From Methanocalculus natronophilus (GTDB lineage: Archaea > Halobacteriota > Methanomicrobia > Methanomicrobiales > Methanocorpusculaceae), in the NCBI RefSeq assembly GCF_038751955.1, contig NZ_JBCEXH010000005.1:62001-126000 (forward strand): a stretch of DNA of 64,000 nucleotides, in the 5' to 3' direction. Positions within the stretch are counted from its first letter, which is position 1. Each line of letters starts with the position of its first letter. Shown here piece after piece: positions 26,908-36,749 of this stretch. The position numbers were made by a program, and so were the translations under genes. Under the pieces are notes generated by a model that worked only from the letters and a program-made list of their open reading frames with translations, searched no databases and was not told the DNA's origin.

Positions 26908-28086
26908 TCACTCTGTGGCGACCCTGACACACTCCTCAATTGTCCCAAGTCGTGGAACAACCCCGCACATCGCCGGAAGATAGGTGAATGCCTTGCCGGA
27001 GTTGGTCATCACCGATCCAAGCCGGTCCGTTGCCGGTGAGACGACCATGCAGGTATCCGCATAAACCCGTGCACCGGACTTATCAATTGTCATGACGAGA
27101 TCGCGGTGCTCTTTCATCATCTCTTCTGAAACAAAGACAAAAAACTCTTTTTTAACCTTTTTCCCGGAGAGGAGAGCAGCAAGGGATCTCAGTTCATCTT
27201 CAGAGAGGTGCGGACATCCAACAGCGATTGCATTCACCTCTGTCTCAGAGAAGACCTCATGCACATCTGCAACTGAAAGCGATATCGTCTCGGTATCTGC
27301 AGATAACGACTGTTTGATAAACGGCACTCTCGTCTCCGGGGTGATGCCTTCCACATGGAAGAGGGCGACTGCTCCTGTTGCTGCCATCGCAGCCCCAAGC
27401 GCCTTGAGGCGGTCGCGGTTCCCCCTGATACCACGGAAGTATGGAATCCGGTTTCCTGCCTCTTTCCCGGCAAGATACCCAAGCGCTCCATATTCTGCTA
27501 TACCCCACTCTTTTGCAGCATCCGGATCATCCAGTTCGATGATGAGATCGGGTATCCGGTTCTTCATGATATGAAGGCCGTACTCCGGCGTCTTCCCTAT
27601 CAGTGCAGAGGCAAGCGCAGACGGACCCCCCTCGCGGTTTGTCCGTGCGCCGAGAACCGAGTTCGCATAGGCAACCGCTGAGGATTCTGACCAGGCAAGG
27701 TGATCCCCATACTGCACGATCTGGTGGTAGTAGGGGGTGCAGGTGCAGGTGAGGCGGATGCCAAGCCGCCTGTAGGCATTGAGGATCTCCTGCTGTTTCG
27801 CCGCAAAATGTTCGTCAATCCCCATCTCGCTCCACTGCTCCCGCGGCATCCCGATCGGGTTCAGGAAGGAGGGGACAACCGCACGTGCGTCAAGGCCTTC
27901 GAGCCATTCGAGGCCTGCATCGCCGATGGTCTTATACGAGGCTCCGCTCACCTGGACACTCGAGACCGGGATGAGGCGTTCTGCATCGTAGATCTTTCCA
28001 AGTGCGATTAATATCTCAAGCATCATCCGTGGCGTCTCGCCGTATTCTCCATTCAGTACCTCTTCATCAGATCTATCCAGCTCCAT
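26908..28086 (-). CDS. Aconitase X large subunit (phosphomevalonate dehydratase)
   Basis: This 392-residue protein is an AcnX-type [4Fe-4S] dehydratase. In archaea the large subunit, with a small DUF126 subunit, dehydrates mevalonate 5-phosphate to trans-anhydromevalonate 5-phosphate. Supporting segments are NGEYGETPRMMLEILIALGKIYDAERLIPVSSVQVSGASYKTIGDAG, cluster cysteines in LTCTCTPYY, and YADTCMVVSP near the C-terminus. The ATG at 28086 overlaps the UbiD-like stop as TAATG and matches the family start; an ATG at 28098 is possible. The small subunit gene is not adjacent. Confidence 0.9.
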   Translation of the reverse strand: MELDRSDEEVLNGEYGETPRMMLEILIALGKIYDAERLIPVSSVQVSGASYKTIGDAGLEWLEGLDARAVVPSFLNPIGMPREQWSEMGIDEHFAAKQQEILNAYRRLGIRLTCTCTPYYHQIVQYGDHLAWSESSAVAYANSVLGARTNREGGPSALASALIGKTPEYGLHIMKNRIPDLIIELDDPDAAKEWGIAEYGALGYLAGKEAGNRIPYFRGIRGNRDRLKALGAAMAATGAVALFHVEGITPETRVPFIKQSLSADTETISLSVADVHEVFSETEVNAIAVGCPHLSEDELRSLAALLSGKKVKKEFFVFVSEEMMKEHRDLVMTIDKSGARVYADTCMVVSPATDRLGSVMTNSGKAFTYLPAMCGVVPRLGTIEECVRVATE

Positions 28087-29330
28087 TATGCATCCCATCC
28101 TGCCCTGACATATTCTTCTTCTTTTCCGGCGGGAATCGTCGCATCCACACCGACTTTCACGTTCAGCCCGTCAGCAATCCTTGACGGATCAAGGGACGAG
28201 CCACGGACACCGGGGATGATCATGATATCCCGGTCGCCACGGACACGGGTTGCTATTGCAAACTCGACATCCCCGGGATCGTGGATCGCGATATCGCAGT
28301 CGACGACACAGACATGCTTCAGCGATGTATGTGCAGCAAATGCCGCCATGATCGCGTTTTTCCCGTCTCCTTCAGTCTGTTTCTCTATCTGCACCACCGC
28401 ATGGAGATAGCCTGCACCCCCCGGGGTCAGGAGGACGTCGCGCACCTTCGTCACCCCTGCAACCGACTGGTAGATCCGGGGCTCATACGGCGCTCCCATC
28501 AGGAGACGGTGCTCTGCACCTGCCGGCATGATCCCATGATAGATCGGATCCGGCCTCTTTGCGATCCCGGTGATCTCGATCACCGGCTGGCTCCGGACGG
28601 GATCATAGGTTCCCGTAATATCCACAAACGGCCCTTCTGTCGCGGTTTTGTCGGTGAGATACCCTTCGAGGATATATTCTGCCTCTGGTACGCAGACACC
28701 ATTCTGGAGAGTCTGGACCCGGAGCTCGCCGCCCATCAGTTCGGCTGCATATGCAAGTTCTTTTCCCTCGGGAACACGGGTGCATGAGGCGAAGGTGACA
28801 GCAGGATGAACACCTATTGCTATCCCGACCGGCAGTTTCTCCCCGGCACTGCAGGCAGACCTCTGAAGCTGGTAGGTGTGCCTCCCCTCGACAATCCGGG
28901 CAGTAAGCCGATCTTTGCCGGTCACCAGCATCCTGTGGATTGCGGCATTCTCAACCCCTCCAAACGAGGAGAAGACGATCCCGGCGGTGATGTAGGGTCC
29001 TGCATCCAGTGGAAAATGGGTCAGGACAGGAATCTGCCCGAGATCCGGGGTATGGGTTGGAAGGGTACCTTCCTCAACAACCCTGCCGTCATACCTGCAC
29101 CTGGCAAGTGCGGGAACCATGGCTGCCGGATCAACACCGAGGGCAAGTGCCAGTGTCTCCCGTGTTGCGGTGACATTCATCACACCGCGGCTGCCGCCTC
29201 CGAACTTATGGAAAAAAAGCGGCTTATCGGTTGATTTTGCCATCTTCGCTGCTTCAAAGACAAGACCGGTCTCTTCCTCCACATCAATGAGGAGATCCCG
29301 CTCACGCAGCTCTTCGATAAAGTCACGCAT
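28086..29330 (-). CDS. UbiD-family decarboxylase (anhydromevalonate phosphate decarboxylase)
   Basis: This 414-residue UbiD homologue has MRDFIEELRERDLLIDVEEE, the E-x-x-R-type catalytic region and the prenyl-FMN pocket (TGKDRLTARI, GIHP-like GVHPAVTFAS). Next to aconitase X and UbiX it fits the enzyme that decarboxylates anhydromevalonate phosphate to isopentenyl phosphate in the archaeal mevalonate pathway. The ATG at 29330 has GGAGCGGA upstream and overlaps the ubiX stop by eight bases. Confidence 0.9.
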   Translation of the reverse strand: MRDFIEELRERDLLIDVEEETGLVFEAAKMAKSTDKPLFFHKFGGGSRGVMNVTATRETLALALGVDPAAMVPALARCRYDGRVVEEGTLPTHTPDLGQIPVLTHFPLDAGPYITAGIVFSSFGGVENAAIHRMLVTGKDRLTARIVEGRHTYQLQRSACSAGEKLPVGIAIGVHPAVTFASCTRVPEGKELAYAAELMGGELRVQTLQNGVCVPEAEYILEGYLTDKTATEGPFVDITGTYDPVRSQPVIEITGIAKRPDPIYHGIMPAGAEHRLLMGAPYEPRIYQSVAGVTKVRDVLLTPGGAGYLHAVVQIEKQTEGDGKNAIMAAFAAHTSLKHVCVVDCDIAIHDPGDVEFAIATRVRGDRDIMIIPGVRGSSLDPSRIADGLNVKVGVDATIPAGKEEEYVRAGWDA

Positions 29331-29874
29331 GGTATCCGCTCCATCGCGAGCCAACAGTATGATCGATTCTGAGATGATCCAAAACACGCTGGACGATCAT
29401 ATCGGCAAGATCCTCGATTCCACCTGGATTCTGGTAGAATGGAGGTGATGCGGGGAGGATAACAGCACCTGCATCATGTGCGGCAAGCATGTTGGTGAGA
29501 TGAACCCTTGAATACGGTGTCTCCCTCGGGACAAGGATCAGCGGCCGCCGCTCTTTCAAACAGACATCAGCGGCCCTTCCGATTAAGGAATCTGATATGC
29601 CATGCGCAATCCCGCCAAGCGTCTTCATCGAACAGGGGATGATGACCATCCCGTCAAACCGAAACGATCCGCTTGCAATTGCGCTTGCGAGATCTGCGTT
29701 CTCTTCGTGGATACAGTGGTAGTCCGCAAACGAGATCCCTTCAAGTCCTGCTATCATCTCAGCTGTCTCACTTATGATCAGGTGCACCCGGCACTCCTTC
29801 TCAAGAACAGCAAGCAGCCTGGCGGCATAGATCATCCCGCTTGCACCTGTCACTCCAATGACCAGTTCTTTCAT
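29323..29874 (-). CDS. ubiX: UbiX-family flavin prenyltransferase
   Basis: This 183-residue flavoprotein joins dimethylallyl phosphate to FMN to make the prenyl-FMN cofactor for the adjacent UbiD-like enzyme. It has the VTGASGMIYAARLL flavin loop, IIPCSMKTLGGIAHGISDSLIGRAADVCLKERRPLILVPRETP, and the C-terminal PASPPFYQNP. It starts 18 bases after the HD gene stop and is coupled to the UbiD-like gene by overlap. Confidence 0.93.
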   Translation of the reverse strand: MKELVIGVTGASGMIYAARLLAVLEKECRVHLIISETAEMIAGLEGISFADYHCIHEENADLASAIASGSFRFDGMVIIPCSMKTLGGIAHGISDSLIGRAADVCLKERRPLILVPRETPYSRVHLTNMLAAHDAGAVILPASPPFYQNPGGIEDLADMIVQRVLDHLRIDHTVGSRWSGYHA

Positions 29875-29891
29875 CGCATCTTCCCCTTCCT

Positions 29892-31091
29892 TTACTCTGT
29901 TTCTATTGGGAGCTTATCTTGTTTTGTCGGGGGCCGTACGTTCAGCACCCCGGCTGCTGCCCGGGCGACGGCATCCTCAAGGCCATGCGGGCAATAGATT
30001 CCAAGCCGCCACTGTGAACGCCTGATCTCGTTCATGCCCCTGATTAAAGGCGAGATCTCCTCGATTGATATGACGTCATGGCGGTTCTGTACATAGACCT
30101 CCATCACCATATCCTCGGGAAACTCCGGGATATCCACACAGACCTCATGCGGCAGAACACCTGCACACTCAGCAATCTCTTCTGCAAGCCGCATGGATTC
30201 ACGGAGATCCGGCTGCGGTATACGGAGACGGTTAATCGAGCCGACCCCGACATACACCGCACGCTTGTAGAGTTTTCTCGTCAGCAGGCTTTTGATAATC
30301 GATCTCGTGACGAAACTATCTGATTCCCGGAAAGCTGTTACACATGCGGGATCATCCATCAGGATCAGGGATTGTGGATCACCACCATGGTCGCAATGAT
30401 CCAGTGCCGCTACCAGAAACATCCGCTCAGCAATCCTTGAGACATGGTGGTAATAGACAGACGGCCTCATCAGTGTCCGGGCAACCAGGAGAGATTCTGC
30501 TGCCTGGACACCTGACTCATCAAGGACAGGGCCTTTTTCCGAGAGGAAGATGCTCCTGATGATCCTGCTCGAGTCAACCGAGCCATAGGGAACACCGGTA
30601 TAATGTGCATCCCGCCTGAGGTAGTCCATCCGGTCCACATCCAGCTCACCATGAATGACCCCTGCAAGCGGGTGCGTGCCATCAATAACCCCGGCAACCT
30701 CCCCGGGATCAGCTCCAAGGCGGGTGAGAGCACGGGATGTTTCGGCATCTTCAAGGAGATGGTCAACCCGGTCATGGCCATGACCGAAGAAAGCCCGGAT
30801 CAGCGGCTCGATTGCATGCGAAAACGGCCCGTGGCCGATATCATGGAGAAGAGCCGCTGCCCTCAGGAGCCGTGACTCATCATCATGCAGGCAGAGACGG
30901 GTGCAGAGCTGTCCGGCAAGGTGCATCGTCCCGAGTGCATGTTCGAACCGGGTATGGTTGGCACCCGGATAGACCAGAAACGAGAAGCCGAGCTGGCGGA
31001 TCATCCGGAGACGCTGGATGGCAGGTATGTCAAGGAGGGATCGGATCTCCTGGTTCACCTCAATATCGCCATGGACCGGATCCTTGATCAT
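29892..31091 (-). CDS. HD-domain phosphohydrolase (SAMHD1/dGTPase-like)
   Basis: This protein of about 399 residues begins MIKDPVHGDIEVNQ, has HTRFEHALGTMH (first His), LLHDIGHGPFSH (the HD pair) and VDRMDYLRRDA (last Asp), the arrangement of dNTP triphosphohydrolase-like HD proteins. The substrate is unproven. The ATG at 31091 has GGAGAGG upstream. It is the first gene of the minus-strand set leading into the isoprenoid genes. Confidence 0.87.
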   Translation of the reverse strand: MIKDPVHGDIEVNQEIRSLLDIPAIQRLRMIRQLGFSFLVYPGANHTRFEHALGTMHLAGQLCTRLCLHDDESRLLRAAALLHDIGHGPFSHAIEPLIRAFFGHGHDRVDHLLEDAETSRALTRLGADPGEVAGVIDGTHPLAGVIHGELDVDRMDYLRRDAHYTGVPYGSVDSSRIIRSIFLSEKGPVLDESGVQAAESLLVARTLMRPSVYYHHVSRIAERMFLVAALDHCDHGGDPQSLILMDDPACVTAFRESDSFVTRSIIKSLLTRKLYKRAVYVGVGSINRLRIPQPDLRESMRLAEEIAECAGVLPHEVCVDIPEFPEDMVMEVYVQNRHDVISIEEISPLIRGMNEIRRSQWRLGIYCPHGLEDAVARAAAGVLNVRPPTKQDKLPIETE

Positions 31092-31160
31092 CTTCGGCCT
31101 CTCCAGGGGGTCTCCCTCTGTTCTGCCAGTATGCATGCACCTGATCTATGATGCATGAGA

Positions 31161-31172
31161 TTTATTATATAT
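31161..31172. promoter_or_regulatory. TATA box between divergent HD and cofD genes
   Basis: TTTATTATATAT lies about 67 bases from each start codon and could serve either gene; the match is good on both strands. Confidence 0.45.
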
Positions 31173-31238
31173 CCCCTTCCCCAAAATTACGGGTAGTTTC
31201 CGACAATCTTAAACAGATCTGACATAGAGGTGATCAGT

Positions 31239-32141
31239 ATGATCACGCTCCTCTCAGGCGGAACAGGAACCCCGAAGCTGCTCCAGGGCATCCGCCAGAT
31301 CGAAAACGATCCCGATATCTCTGTCATCGTCAATACCGCAGAGGATATCTGGGTATCGGGAAACCATCTCTCACCTGATATCGATACGGTTCTGTACCTC
31401 TTTGCCGGTATCCTGAATACCGAGACCTGGTGGGGGATCCGGGGCGACAGTTTTGAGACCAACCGGTACCTGGAGCGGATCGGTCTGCCGGAATCGATCG
31501 CAATCGGTGACCGGGACCGGGCTGTCCATATCGCACGCGGCGAACTGCTCAGGCAAGGAAAGACACTCACAGAGGCAACAGACGCAACTGGAGCAGCACT
31601 CGGCGTCCAGGCGCGGGTGCTGCCGATGTGTGACACGCCTGTTGCAACCTGCGTCGCAGCAGAGACCGGGCCGATGCATTTCCAGGAGTACTGGGTGAAG
31701 CACCGGGGCAATGTCCGGATATCCGGGATCATCCGGCAGGCTGAGACGCCCCCTGTTGCAACCGAGGCTTCTATCGATGCAATTCAGCGAAGCGAAGCGG
31801 TGATCATCGGGCCGTCAAACCCCGTCACCAGCATCGGGCCGATCCTTGAGTGCAGAGGGATGCGTGAGGCGCTTGCTGAAGCCTTTGTCATTGCGGTCAG
31901 CCCCTTTATCGGGAGCAGGCCAATCTCTGGTCCTGCTGCCGCACTGATGGAAGCCTGGGGAAAAACTCCTGATTCCCGGGGGACACGTGAAGCCTACGGC
32001 GATATCGTCGATATCTTTGTCCAGGATACCCGTGACGAGATCGAGGTGGGCGGCAGCCTCAGGCTCGATACCATGATGACCGGGATTCGGCAGAGCGAAT
32101 CACTCGCCTGGGACCTCCTCTCGCTTGTCCGTGCCCGATAG
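31239..32141 (+). CDS. cofD: 2-phospho-L-lactate transferase CofD (coenzyme F420 synthesis)
   Basis: This 300-residue enzyme transfers the phospholactyl group to Fo to give F420-0, essential for methanogen hydride transfer. Motifs include [17 protein letters not shown] at the N-terminus, [25 protein letters not shown], and [16 protein letters not shown]. The ATG at 31239 has GAGGTGAT at 31227-31234. Confidence 0.95.
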   Translation: MITLLSGGTGTPKLLQGIRQIENDPDISVIVNTAEDIWVSGNHLSPDIDTVLYLFAGILNTETWWGIRGDSFETNRYLERIGLPESIAIGDRDRAVHIARGELLRQGKTLTEATDATGAALGVQARVLPMCDTPVATCVAAETGPMHFQEYWVKHRGNVRISGIIRQAETPPVATEASIDAIQRSEAVIIGPSNPVTSIGPILECRGMREALAEAFVIAVSPFIGSRPISGPAAALMEAWGKTPDSRGTREAYGDIVDIFVQDTRDEIEVGGSLRLDTMMTGIRQSESLAWDLLSLVRAR

Positions 32142-32178
32142 GCTCCACAATTTGTTTGAAAAATCAATGCGGGAGGGC

Positions 32179-32187
32179 TTTATATAT
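32179..32187 (+). promoter_or_regulatory. TATA box of the HEAT-repeat gene at 32226
   Basis: TTTATATAT predicts a transcript start near 32209, shortly before the GAGAGGT ribosome site of the gene. Confidence 0.55.
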
Positions 32188-32225
32188 CATGGTTCAACAG
32201 ATACACGGTAGAGAGAGGTAGCATA

Positions 32226-33404
32226 ATGGGTTTCTTGAAAGGGCTCAGATCCCGTTTCGGCAGGGGCAGAAAGACTGTTGAGGATGAGGCAGACGCTGAA
32301 GAGCACCTGCCCCGCATTTCACTGGACGATTCACTTGGAAGTCCCGATCCAGAGGTTCGGATCCATGCAATACATGCGATCAGCGAGATCGGGGCTGCAG
32401 CGGTTCCGCTCCTGATTGACGCACTCAGGGATGAAAGCTGGAGGGTCAGGAGAGCAGCGGCATCAGGACTTGGAAAGATTGGTGAACCCGCAATTCAGCC
32501 CATGATCAAGGCTTTTGAGGGTGCGAGAACCGATGTCAGGAGGGAGTTGATCCGGGCACTTGGTATTGCAGGAGACCGGGCATTCCCATCCCTTGCCGCT
32601 GCCCTTGACGATCCAGACAGCGGGATCAGATCAGGAGCAGTCTCTGCGATTGCATTGACAAAAGCCGGTAATCGGGGAGACGCGCTCCAAAAAGCACTAC
32701 ATGATCCCGATCCCGGTGTCAGGGCAGCTGCCGCAGCAGCGTTTGGATACCTCCCCGGCGAACAGGCGATGCCGGTGCTCAAAAATCTCCTCTCCGACCC
32801 CGTGGAGGAGGTTCGGACCGCTGCGGTATCTGCTGCCATCCGGATTGGAAAGCCGGCAGTTCCCCCTCTTCTTGCGCAACTGCCCGAAACTGATCCCGCG
32901 TTCAGGGAGTCTGTTGAGCAGGCGCTGATCGGGATAGGAACAGCTGGCCGATCAGATGTTGTCACGCTTCTTCGCCACCAGGATCCGGCAATACGTGAAT
33001 CCGGTGTCCGGATACTCGGCGGGATTGGTGATCTGAATACCGTCTCCCACCTCATCGGTGCGCTTGCCGACCCTGATCCCGAGGTCAGGAACTGCACCAT
33101 TGCAGCACTTACAGGTTTTGGAAAAGCCGCGCTCCCCGAAGTCACAGCCGCATTTGAGAACGATAACCCCCGTATCCGGGAAGGGGCTATGGAGATCCTC
33201 GCAGGCATGGGTGATCCTGCTGTTCCCACCATGATCACCTATCTCTCACATGACGATCCGGTCATGAAAAAGCGTGCAGCAGTCGTGCTTGGTGAAATCG
33301 GAAACTACGAGGCACATGAGCCCCTCACCGATCTCATCCATGACAGCGATCCGGGTGTGCGACGGGTTGCATTTGAAGCGCTTGAGCAGATCAAGAGGCG
33401 GTAA
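32226..33404 (+). CDS. HEAT-repeat protein
   Basis: This 392-residue protein has a basic N-terminus (MGFLKGLRSRFGRGRK) and then about eleven HEAT repeats from residue 35 to the end (for example IQPMIKAFEGARTDVRRELIRALGIAG and LIGALADPDPEVRNCTIAALTGFG). It is a soluble scaffold with no enzyme motif. GAGAGGT lies eight bases before the ATG. It is monocistronic between cofD and the convergent DUF2179 gene, and the partner is unknown. Confidence 0.87.
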   Translation: MGFLKGLRSRFGRGRKTVEDEADAEEHLPRISLDDSLGSPDPEVRIHAIHAISEIGAAAVPLLIDALRDESWRVRRAAASGLGKIGEPAIQPMIKAFEGARTDVRRELIRALGIAGDRAFPSLAAALDDPDSGIRSGAVSAIALTKAGNRGDALQKALHDPDPGVRAAAAAAFGYLPGEQAMPVLKNLLSDPVEEVRTAAVSAAIRIGKPAVPPLLAQLPETDPAFRESVEQALIGIGTAGRSDVVTLLRHQDPAIRESGVRILGGIGDLNTVSHLIGALADPDPEVRNCTIAALTGFGKAALPEVTAAFENDNPRIREGAMEILAGMGDPAVPTMITYLSHDDPVMKKRAAVVLGEIGNYEAHEPLTDLIHDSDPGVRRVAFEALEQIKRR

Positions 33405-33405
33405 T

Positions 33406-34008
33406 TCACTTCTGTTTCCGCCTCACCTTCATTGCATTATACCGTGAGCTGAGAAAACCCTTTTTTTCAAGGGGAAATACCCCTTCTTTCACAGACCGGA
33501 CATCCTCGACTGAATAGAATGCATTTGGATTGAAGTGTTTTATCTGGTTGATCACTTCAGTCAGGTGGGATCGTTTGATAACAAGGAAGATCAGTTTGAC
33601 GTCACCGGTTGCACCTTCCGCATCTATCGAGGTGATTCCATAATTTTTCTGTTTTAGTGATTCAATGAGCTGTGTGGCATCACGGCTTGTGATCACCCTG
33701 ACGATCACCTGCCCGATTGAGAGATGATCCTCAAGCAGTATCCCCAGATAGTTGCCAATGGCAAATCCAAGGCCGTATGCAATATAGGAGGCAGGGTTAT
33801 CGAGGTTCTTCATGATCTCGCCGATGGCAAGAAGCCAGATGATCACCTCAAAAAAGCCGATTGCCGGTGCAAGGAAACGATACCCCCGGGCAACAAAGAT
33901 GATCCGGATTGTCCCCATACTGACGTCGAGAATCCGGGCAAGAATGATTAAAGCGGGTATGATCACCCAGGTATAGAGATCAGTAAACGGTATACCCAGG
34001 ATCTCCAT
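33406..34008 (-). CDS. UPF0316/DUF2179-DUF5698 membrane protein
   Basis: This 200-residue protein has three transmembrane helices in the first 100 residues (YTWVIIPALIILARILDVSMGTIRIIFVARGY and FEVIIWLLAIG segments) and a cytoplasmic DUF2179 domain (about 105-180, VIVRVITSRDATQLIESLKQKNYGITSIDAEG). The family is widespread and uncharacterised. The second ATG at 34008 is preferred since GGAGTGAT then has normal spacing; the first ATG (34014) abuts it. Confidence 0.85.
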   Translation of the reverse strand: MEILGIPFTDLYTWVIIPALIILARILDVSMGTIRIIFVARGYRFLAPAIGFFEVIIWLLAIGEIMKNLDNPASYIAYGLGFAIGNYLGILLEDHLSIGQVIVRVITSRDATQLIESLKQKNYGITSIDAEGATGDVKLIFLVIKRSHLTEVINQIKHFNPNAFYSVEDVRSVKEGVFPLEKKGFLSSRYNAMKVRRKQK

Positions 34009-34054
34009 ATCCATATCACTCCAAAAACAGGCCTGGGGGGGTTGGGATCAGCTC

Positions 34055-34609
34055 TTACAGGACAAAGACTGCAGCTGCGATGACTGTCACCCATCTGCCG
34101 TCAGAATCTCCCTCTGCTGACTGGCAGATATGGGTTGTCTTGATGATCCTGCCGCTTGCTTTATAGATCTGTTCCCGTTCCTGCCATGCCTTGTCGGGAT
34201 CAAACTCGATACCGAGGGTTGTTGCAAGCATTGTTGCTGCGAGATCTTCTGCATACTCACCGGAGACAAACGCGGTTTCTCCAAATGCGTGGTGCTCTGA
34301 GAGATAGCCGTATTCATTTGCCTCTTTGGGCAGGGCAAGCCCTATTGCTGAGGATAAAAGCCGGTTCGGCTCATTTGTCTCATTCCGGGCCATCACGCAG
34401 TAGACGATCTCACCTGCATTCAGCTCTTGTAGCCCCTCCTCGGGAGCCACAATTGTTGCATGGGGCGGGAAGATACTCGAGACATAGACAAGATTGTACT
34501 TCTCGATACCTGCTTTTCTGAGCGCCAGTTCAAATGATGCCAGCTTGTCCTTGTGGACACCGACACCCTTCGTAAAGAAAACCTTTGAGGGAACAACCAT
34601 AACCATCAT
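34055..34609 (-). CDS. pdaD: Pyruvoyl-dependent arginine decarboxylase
   Basis: This 184-residue proenzyme makes agmatine, the route to polyamines and agmatidine in methanogens. It cleaves itself between Ser44 and Ser45 in [12 protein letters not shown] to form the pyruvoyl group. [18 protein letters not shown] is also conserved. Its first ATG overlaps the upstream MBL gene's stop as ATGA; ATGs at 34606 and 34600 are alternatives. Confidence 0.95.
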   Translation of the reverse strand: MMVMVVPSKVFFTKGVGVHKDKLASFELALRKAGIEKYNLVYVSSIFPPHATIVAPEEGLQELNAGEIVYCVMARNETNEPNRLLSSAIGLALPKEANEYGYLSEHHAFGETAFVSGEYAEDLAATMLATTLGIEFDPDKAWQEREQIYKASGRIIKTTHICQSAEGDSDGRWVTVIAAAVFVL

Positions 34610-35493
34610 TCGTAGTGTCTGAAGTTTAAGGTTTGTCCATCAGTAATCTCACCCGAATCCCAGCACAGCCTGGTTCCAACACCAATTGGCGTGAGTATAT
34701 GGTTCTGTTGGAGTGCGATTGCAGCAGGCATTCCGGTGCAGTGGCAGGGGTAGATGTCACCTACCCCTGATTGCGCGCACCACGCCGCCACCTCCCTGAT
34801 CCTGGCTGAGTCAGCCTGGTAAAGATGGAGTCCACCAATTATTGCGGCAATTCTCTCATCCCCACAGATATGGCGCGCATGGCGAACTGTATTCTCGATA
34901 CCGGCATGGGTGCACCCGCATATCAGGACAAGACCCCGGTCACTTCGGTAGACAAGACACGAATCCTCAATAACCGGATCAGGTTTTGGGCCTTCAGGCG
35001 ATTCGATATATGCGCTGCTTTTCTGGATCCTGTCAGGATAATATCGTGGAATCTCTCCAAGAAACAAGAGGCGGGGGGTTATCAAAAGAGGTTTGTCTGT
35101 TAACGTAACCTCTCCAAAACGCCGGAGATACTCCGGGGAGAGGGGGCAGCCAACGGGAACTCCTTCTGCTGCAGTCTTTTGGGTAAAGGTTGCCGGGTGG
35201 GTGAGAAAGACCGGCCGGGTGATCCTTTTTTTGTCAGATGATGCCCGGATATGATATGCAGTAAGGTGGGGGAGCCCGCCTGTGTGATCGATATGGCCAT
35301 GGGAGAGAACAATAGTGTCAGTTTCAAGAAGATTGATGCCCATTGCTTCTGCATTCTGAAGGAAGATGTCCGAGTACCCGCAGTCAAATAGTATCTTTGT
35401 ATCGCCATCCTCGATAAAGAAGGAGAGGGCGGGCTCTCCGCGATAGTACCGATCGATCAGTGTGGTGTTCTCGACAAGGACAGAAAGCTGCAT
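34606..35493 (-). CDS. MBL-fold metallohydrolase, COG1237 type
   Basis: This 295-residue beta-lactamase-fold hydrolase has the metal motif [16 protein letters not shown], a GCTHAGIEN second His loop and a late GGLHL / YPCHCTG. A Methanocaldococcus relative was assigned a role in methanopterin synthesis (the dihydropterin ribofuranosylaminobenzene phosphate step), but the family is mixed. It is translationally coupled to pdaD. Confidence 0.82.
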   Translation of the reverse strand: MQLSVLVENTTLIDRYYRGEPALSFFIEDGDTKILFDCGYSDIFLQNAEAMGINLLETDTIVLSHGHIDHTGGLPHLTAYHIRASSDKKRITRPVFLTHPATFTQKTAAEGVPVGCPLSPEYLRRFGEVTLTDKPLLITPRLLFLGEIPRYYPDRIQKSSAYIESPEGPKPDPVIEDSCLVYRSDRGLVLICGCTHAGIENTVRHARHICGDERIAAIIGGLHLYQADSARIREVAAWCAQSGVGDIYPCHCTGMPAAIALQQNHILTPIGVGTRLCWDSGEITDGQTLNFRHYE

Positions 35494-35555
35494 GATGGTA
35501 TGGTAGGTCTCCCGGAGACGAAAGGCTCTTTGTTCTTCCGGCAGATGAAGTGTGT

Positions 35556-36749
35556 ATGAGGTTGTGGGCTGTTGCCTCTCTTGCCCTGGCTCTTCTCCTG
35601 GTCCAGGCTGCCGCTGGATTCTTCGTCGATGATGCAGAGGGATTGCCTGACGGGTATCTTATTTCGGGTGAATTGCAGGAGATCGATCTCTGGATCAGTT
35701 TTCCAGGGTTTGATGATCCGGCGTTTCCATCAGGCGACAGGCTCATCCTGGAGACGGACCTGGTTAATCCCGCATGGAATGCGGATCTGAAGAGACATGG
35801 AGGGACGAGTACCCTCAGGCAGGAGAGACGAACCCGGGTTACCATCACGGGATGGGAACTGGCCTACCCTGCAGCTGATGGTATGATTCTGCATATCAGG
35901 CTCACCGGGATCATCCCGGACATGGAGTCTCCTAAAAAAATACAACTCCTCCGGATCCGCCAGATTGACGGGACCAGCCAGGTACGGCAAAACGGTGAGT
36001 ATTCGATCTCCCAGATCGCTTCAAACCAGTCAGATCTGCCTTCAAAAACCCCACCTGCACCGGTTGTGGTTGAACCGCCACCTCCTGATCTCTCGGCCTT
36101 CACCGTCAGTTCCAGGTTAACAACTCCAACAGGTGATCTTGAGCCCGGAGAGACTGTAACCCTCCGTACACATCTCTCGTTTGACAGACTGACGCAGACG
36201 GCTTTTCCGCTCTCTGACACCCTCCGTCTCAGGACGAGTCTTTCCGATGCCAGGTGGGATGTCAGGATCAGTATACGTGGCGGGGAAAGCGTACGGGCCC
36301 CGGGGTGGGGCTATTTTTACTCGATTCCCGGGTTTGAACTCAGTTATCCGGCAAGAGACCGGGTCTCGGTCTCGGTTGCCGTGACGGGAGAGGTTCCTGA
36401 AGCAGCTGGCGGACCGCTTCTTGAGATCAGCCAGTGCGGGCCTGACGGCTATGCACGGGAAGGAGCAGTCTTCGCTCACCCGGCTGTGATCGCCGGATCT
36501 CACACCACAGAGCCGCCGGATACCATCGAGCCGACACCGACAGAGCCCCCCACCATCACTCCCACCCCAACTGAGGTGCCAGAACCGGTGCCACCGACAC
36601 CCGTGCAGACACCCCTGCCCAGGCCGACACCGAAAGGCGAACTCTTTCCGGACGGCTTTTCCCTCAGTGCTCTTGGCGATCTCACCGCTGATCTGATCGA
36701 CCATGCCAGGCTCTTTGTGGAACGGGTTACGTCCGTAGTCGGGGCGTGA
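35556..36749 (+). CDS. Secreted protein with duplicated beta domain and Pro/Thr-rich linker
   Basis: This 397-residue protein has an N-terminal signal or anchor (MRLWAVASLALALLLVQAAAGFF). Two related beta-rich units follow, each with an 'FPSGD/FPLSDxLxLxTxLxxxxWxxxL/I' pattern (about 45-140 and 185-300), then a Pro/Thr linker of TPTEPP-type repeats (about 318-360) and a hydrophobic/amphipathic tail. It is probably exported and surface-held. The ATG at 35556 is preferred to a GTG at 35550. The function is unknown. Confidence 0.7.
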   Translation: MRLWAVASLALALLLVQAAAGFFVDDAEGLPDGYLISGELQEIDLWISFPGFDDPAFPSGDRLILETDLVNPAWNADLKRHGGTSTLRQERRTRVTITGWELAYPAADGMILHIRLTGIIPDMESPKKIQLLRIRQIDGTSQVRQNGEYSISQIASNQSDLPSKTPPAPVVVEPPPPDLSAFTVSSRLTTPTGDLEPGETVTLRTHLSFDRLTQTAFPLSDTLRLRTSLSDARWDVRISIRGGESVRAPGWGYFYSIPGFELSYPARDRVSVSVAVTGEVPEAAGGPLLEISQCGPDGYAREGAVFAHPAVIAGSHTTEPPDTIEPTPTEPPTITPTPTEVPEPVPPTPVQTPLPRPTPKGELFPDGFSLSALGDLTADLIDHARLFVERVTSVVGA

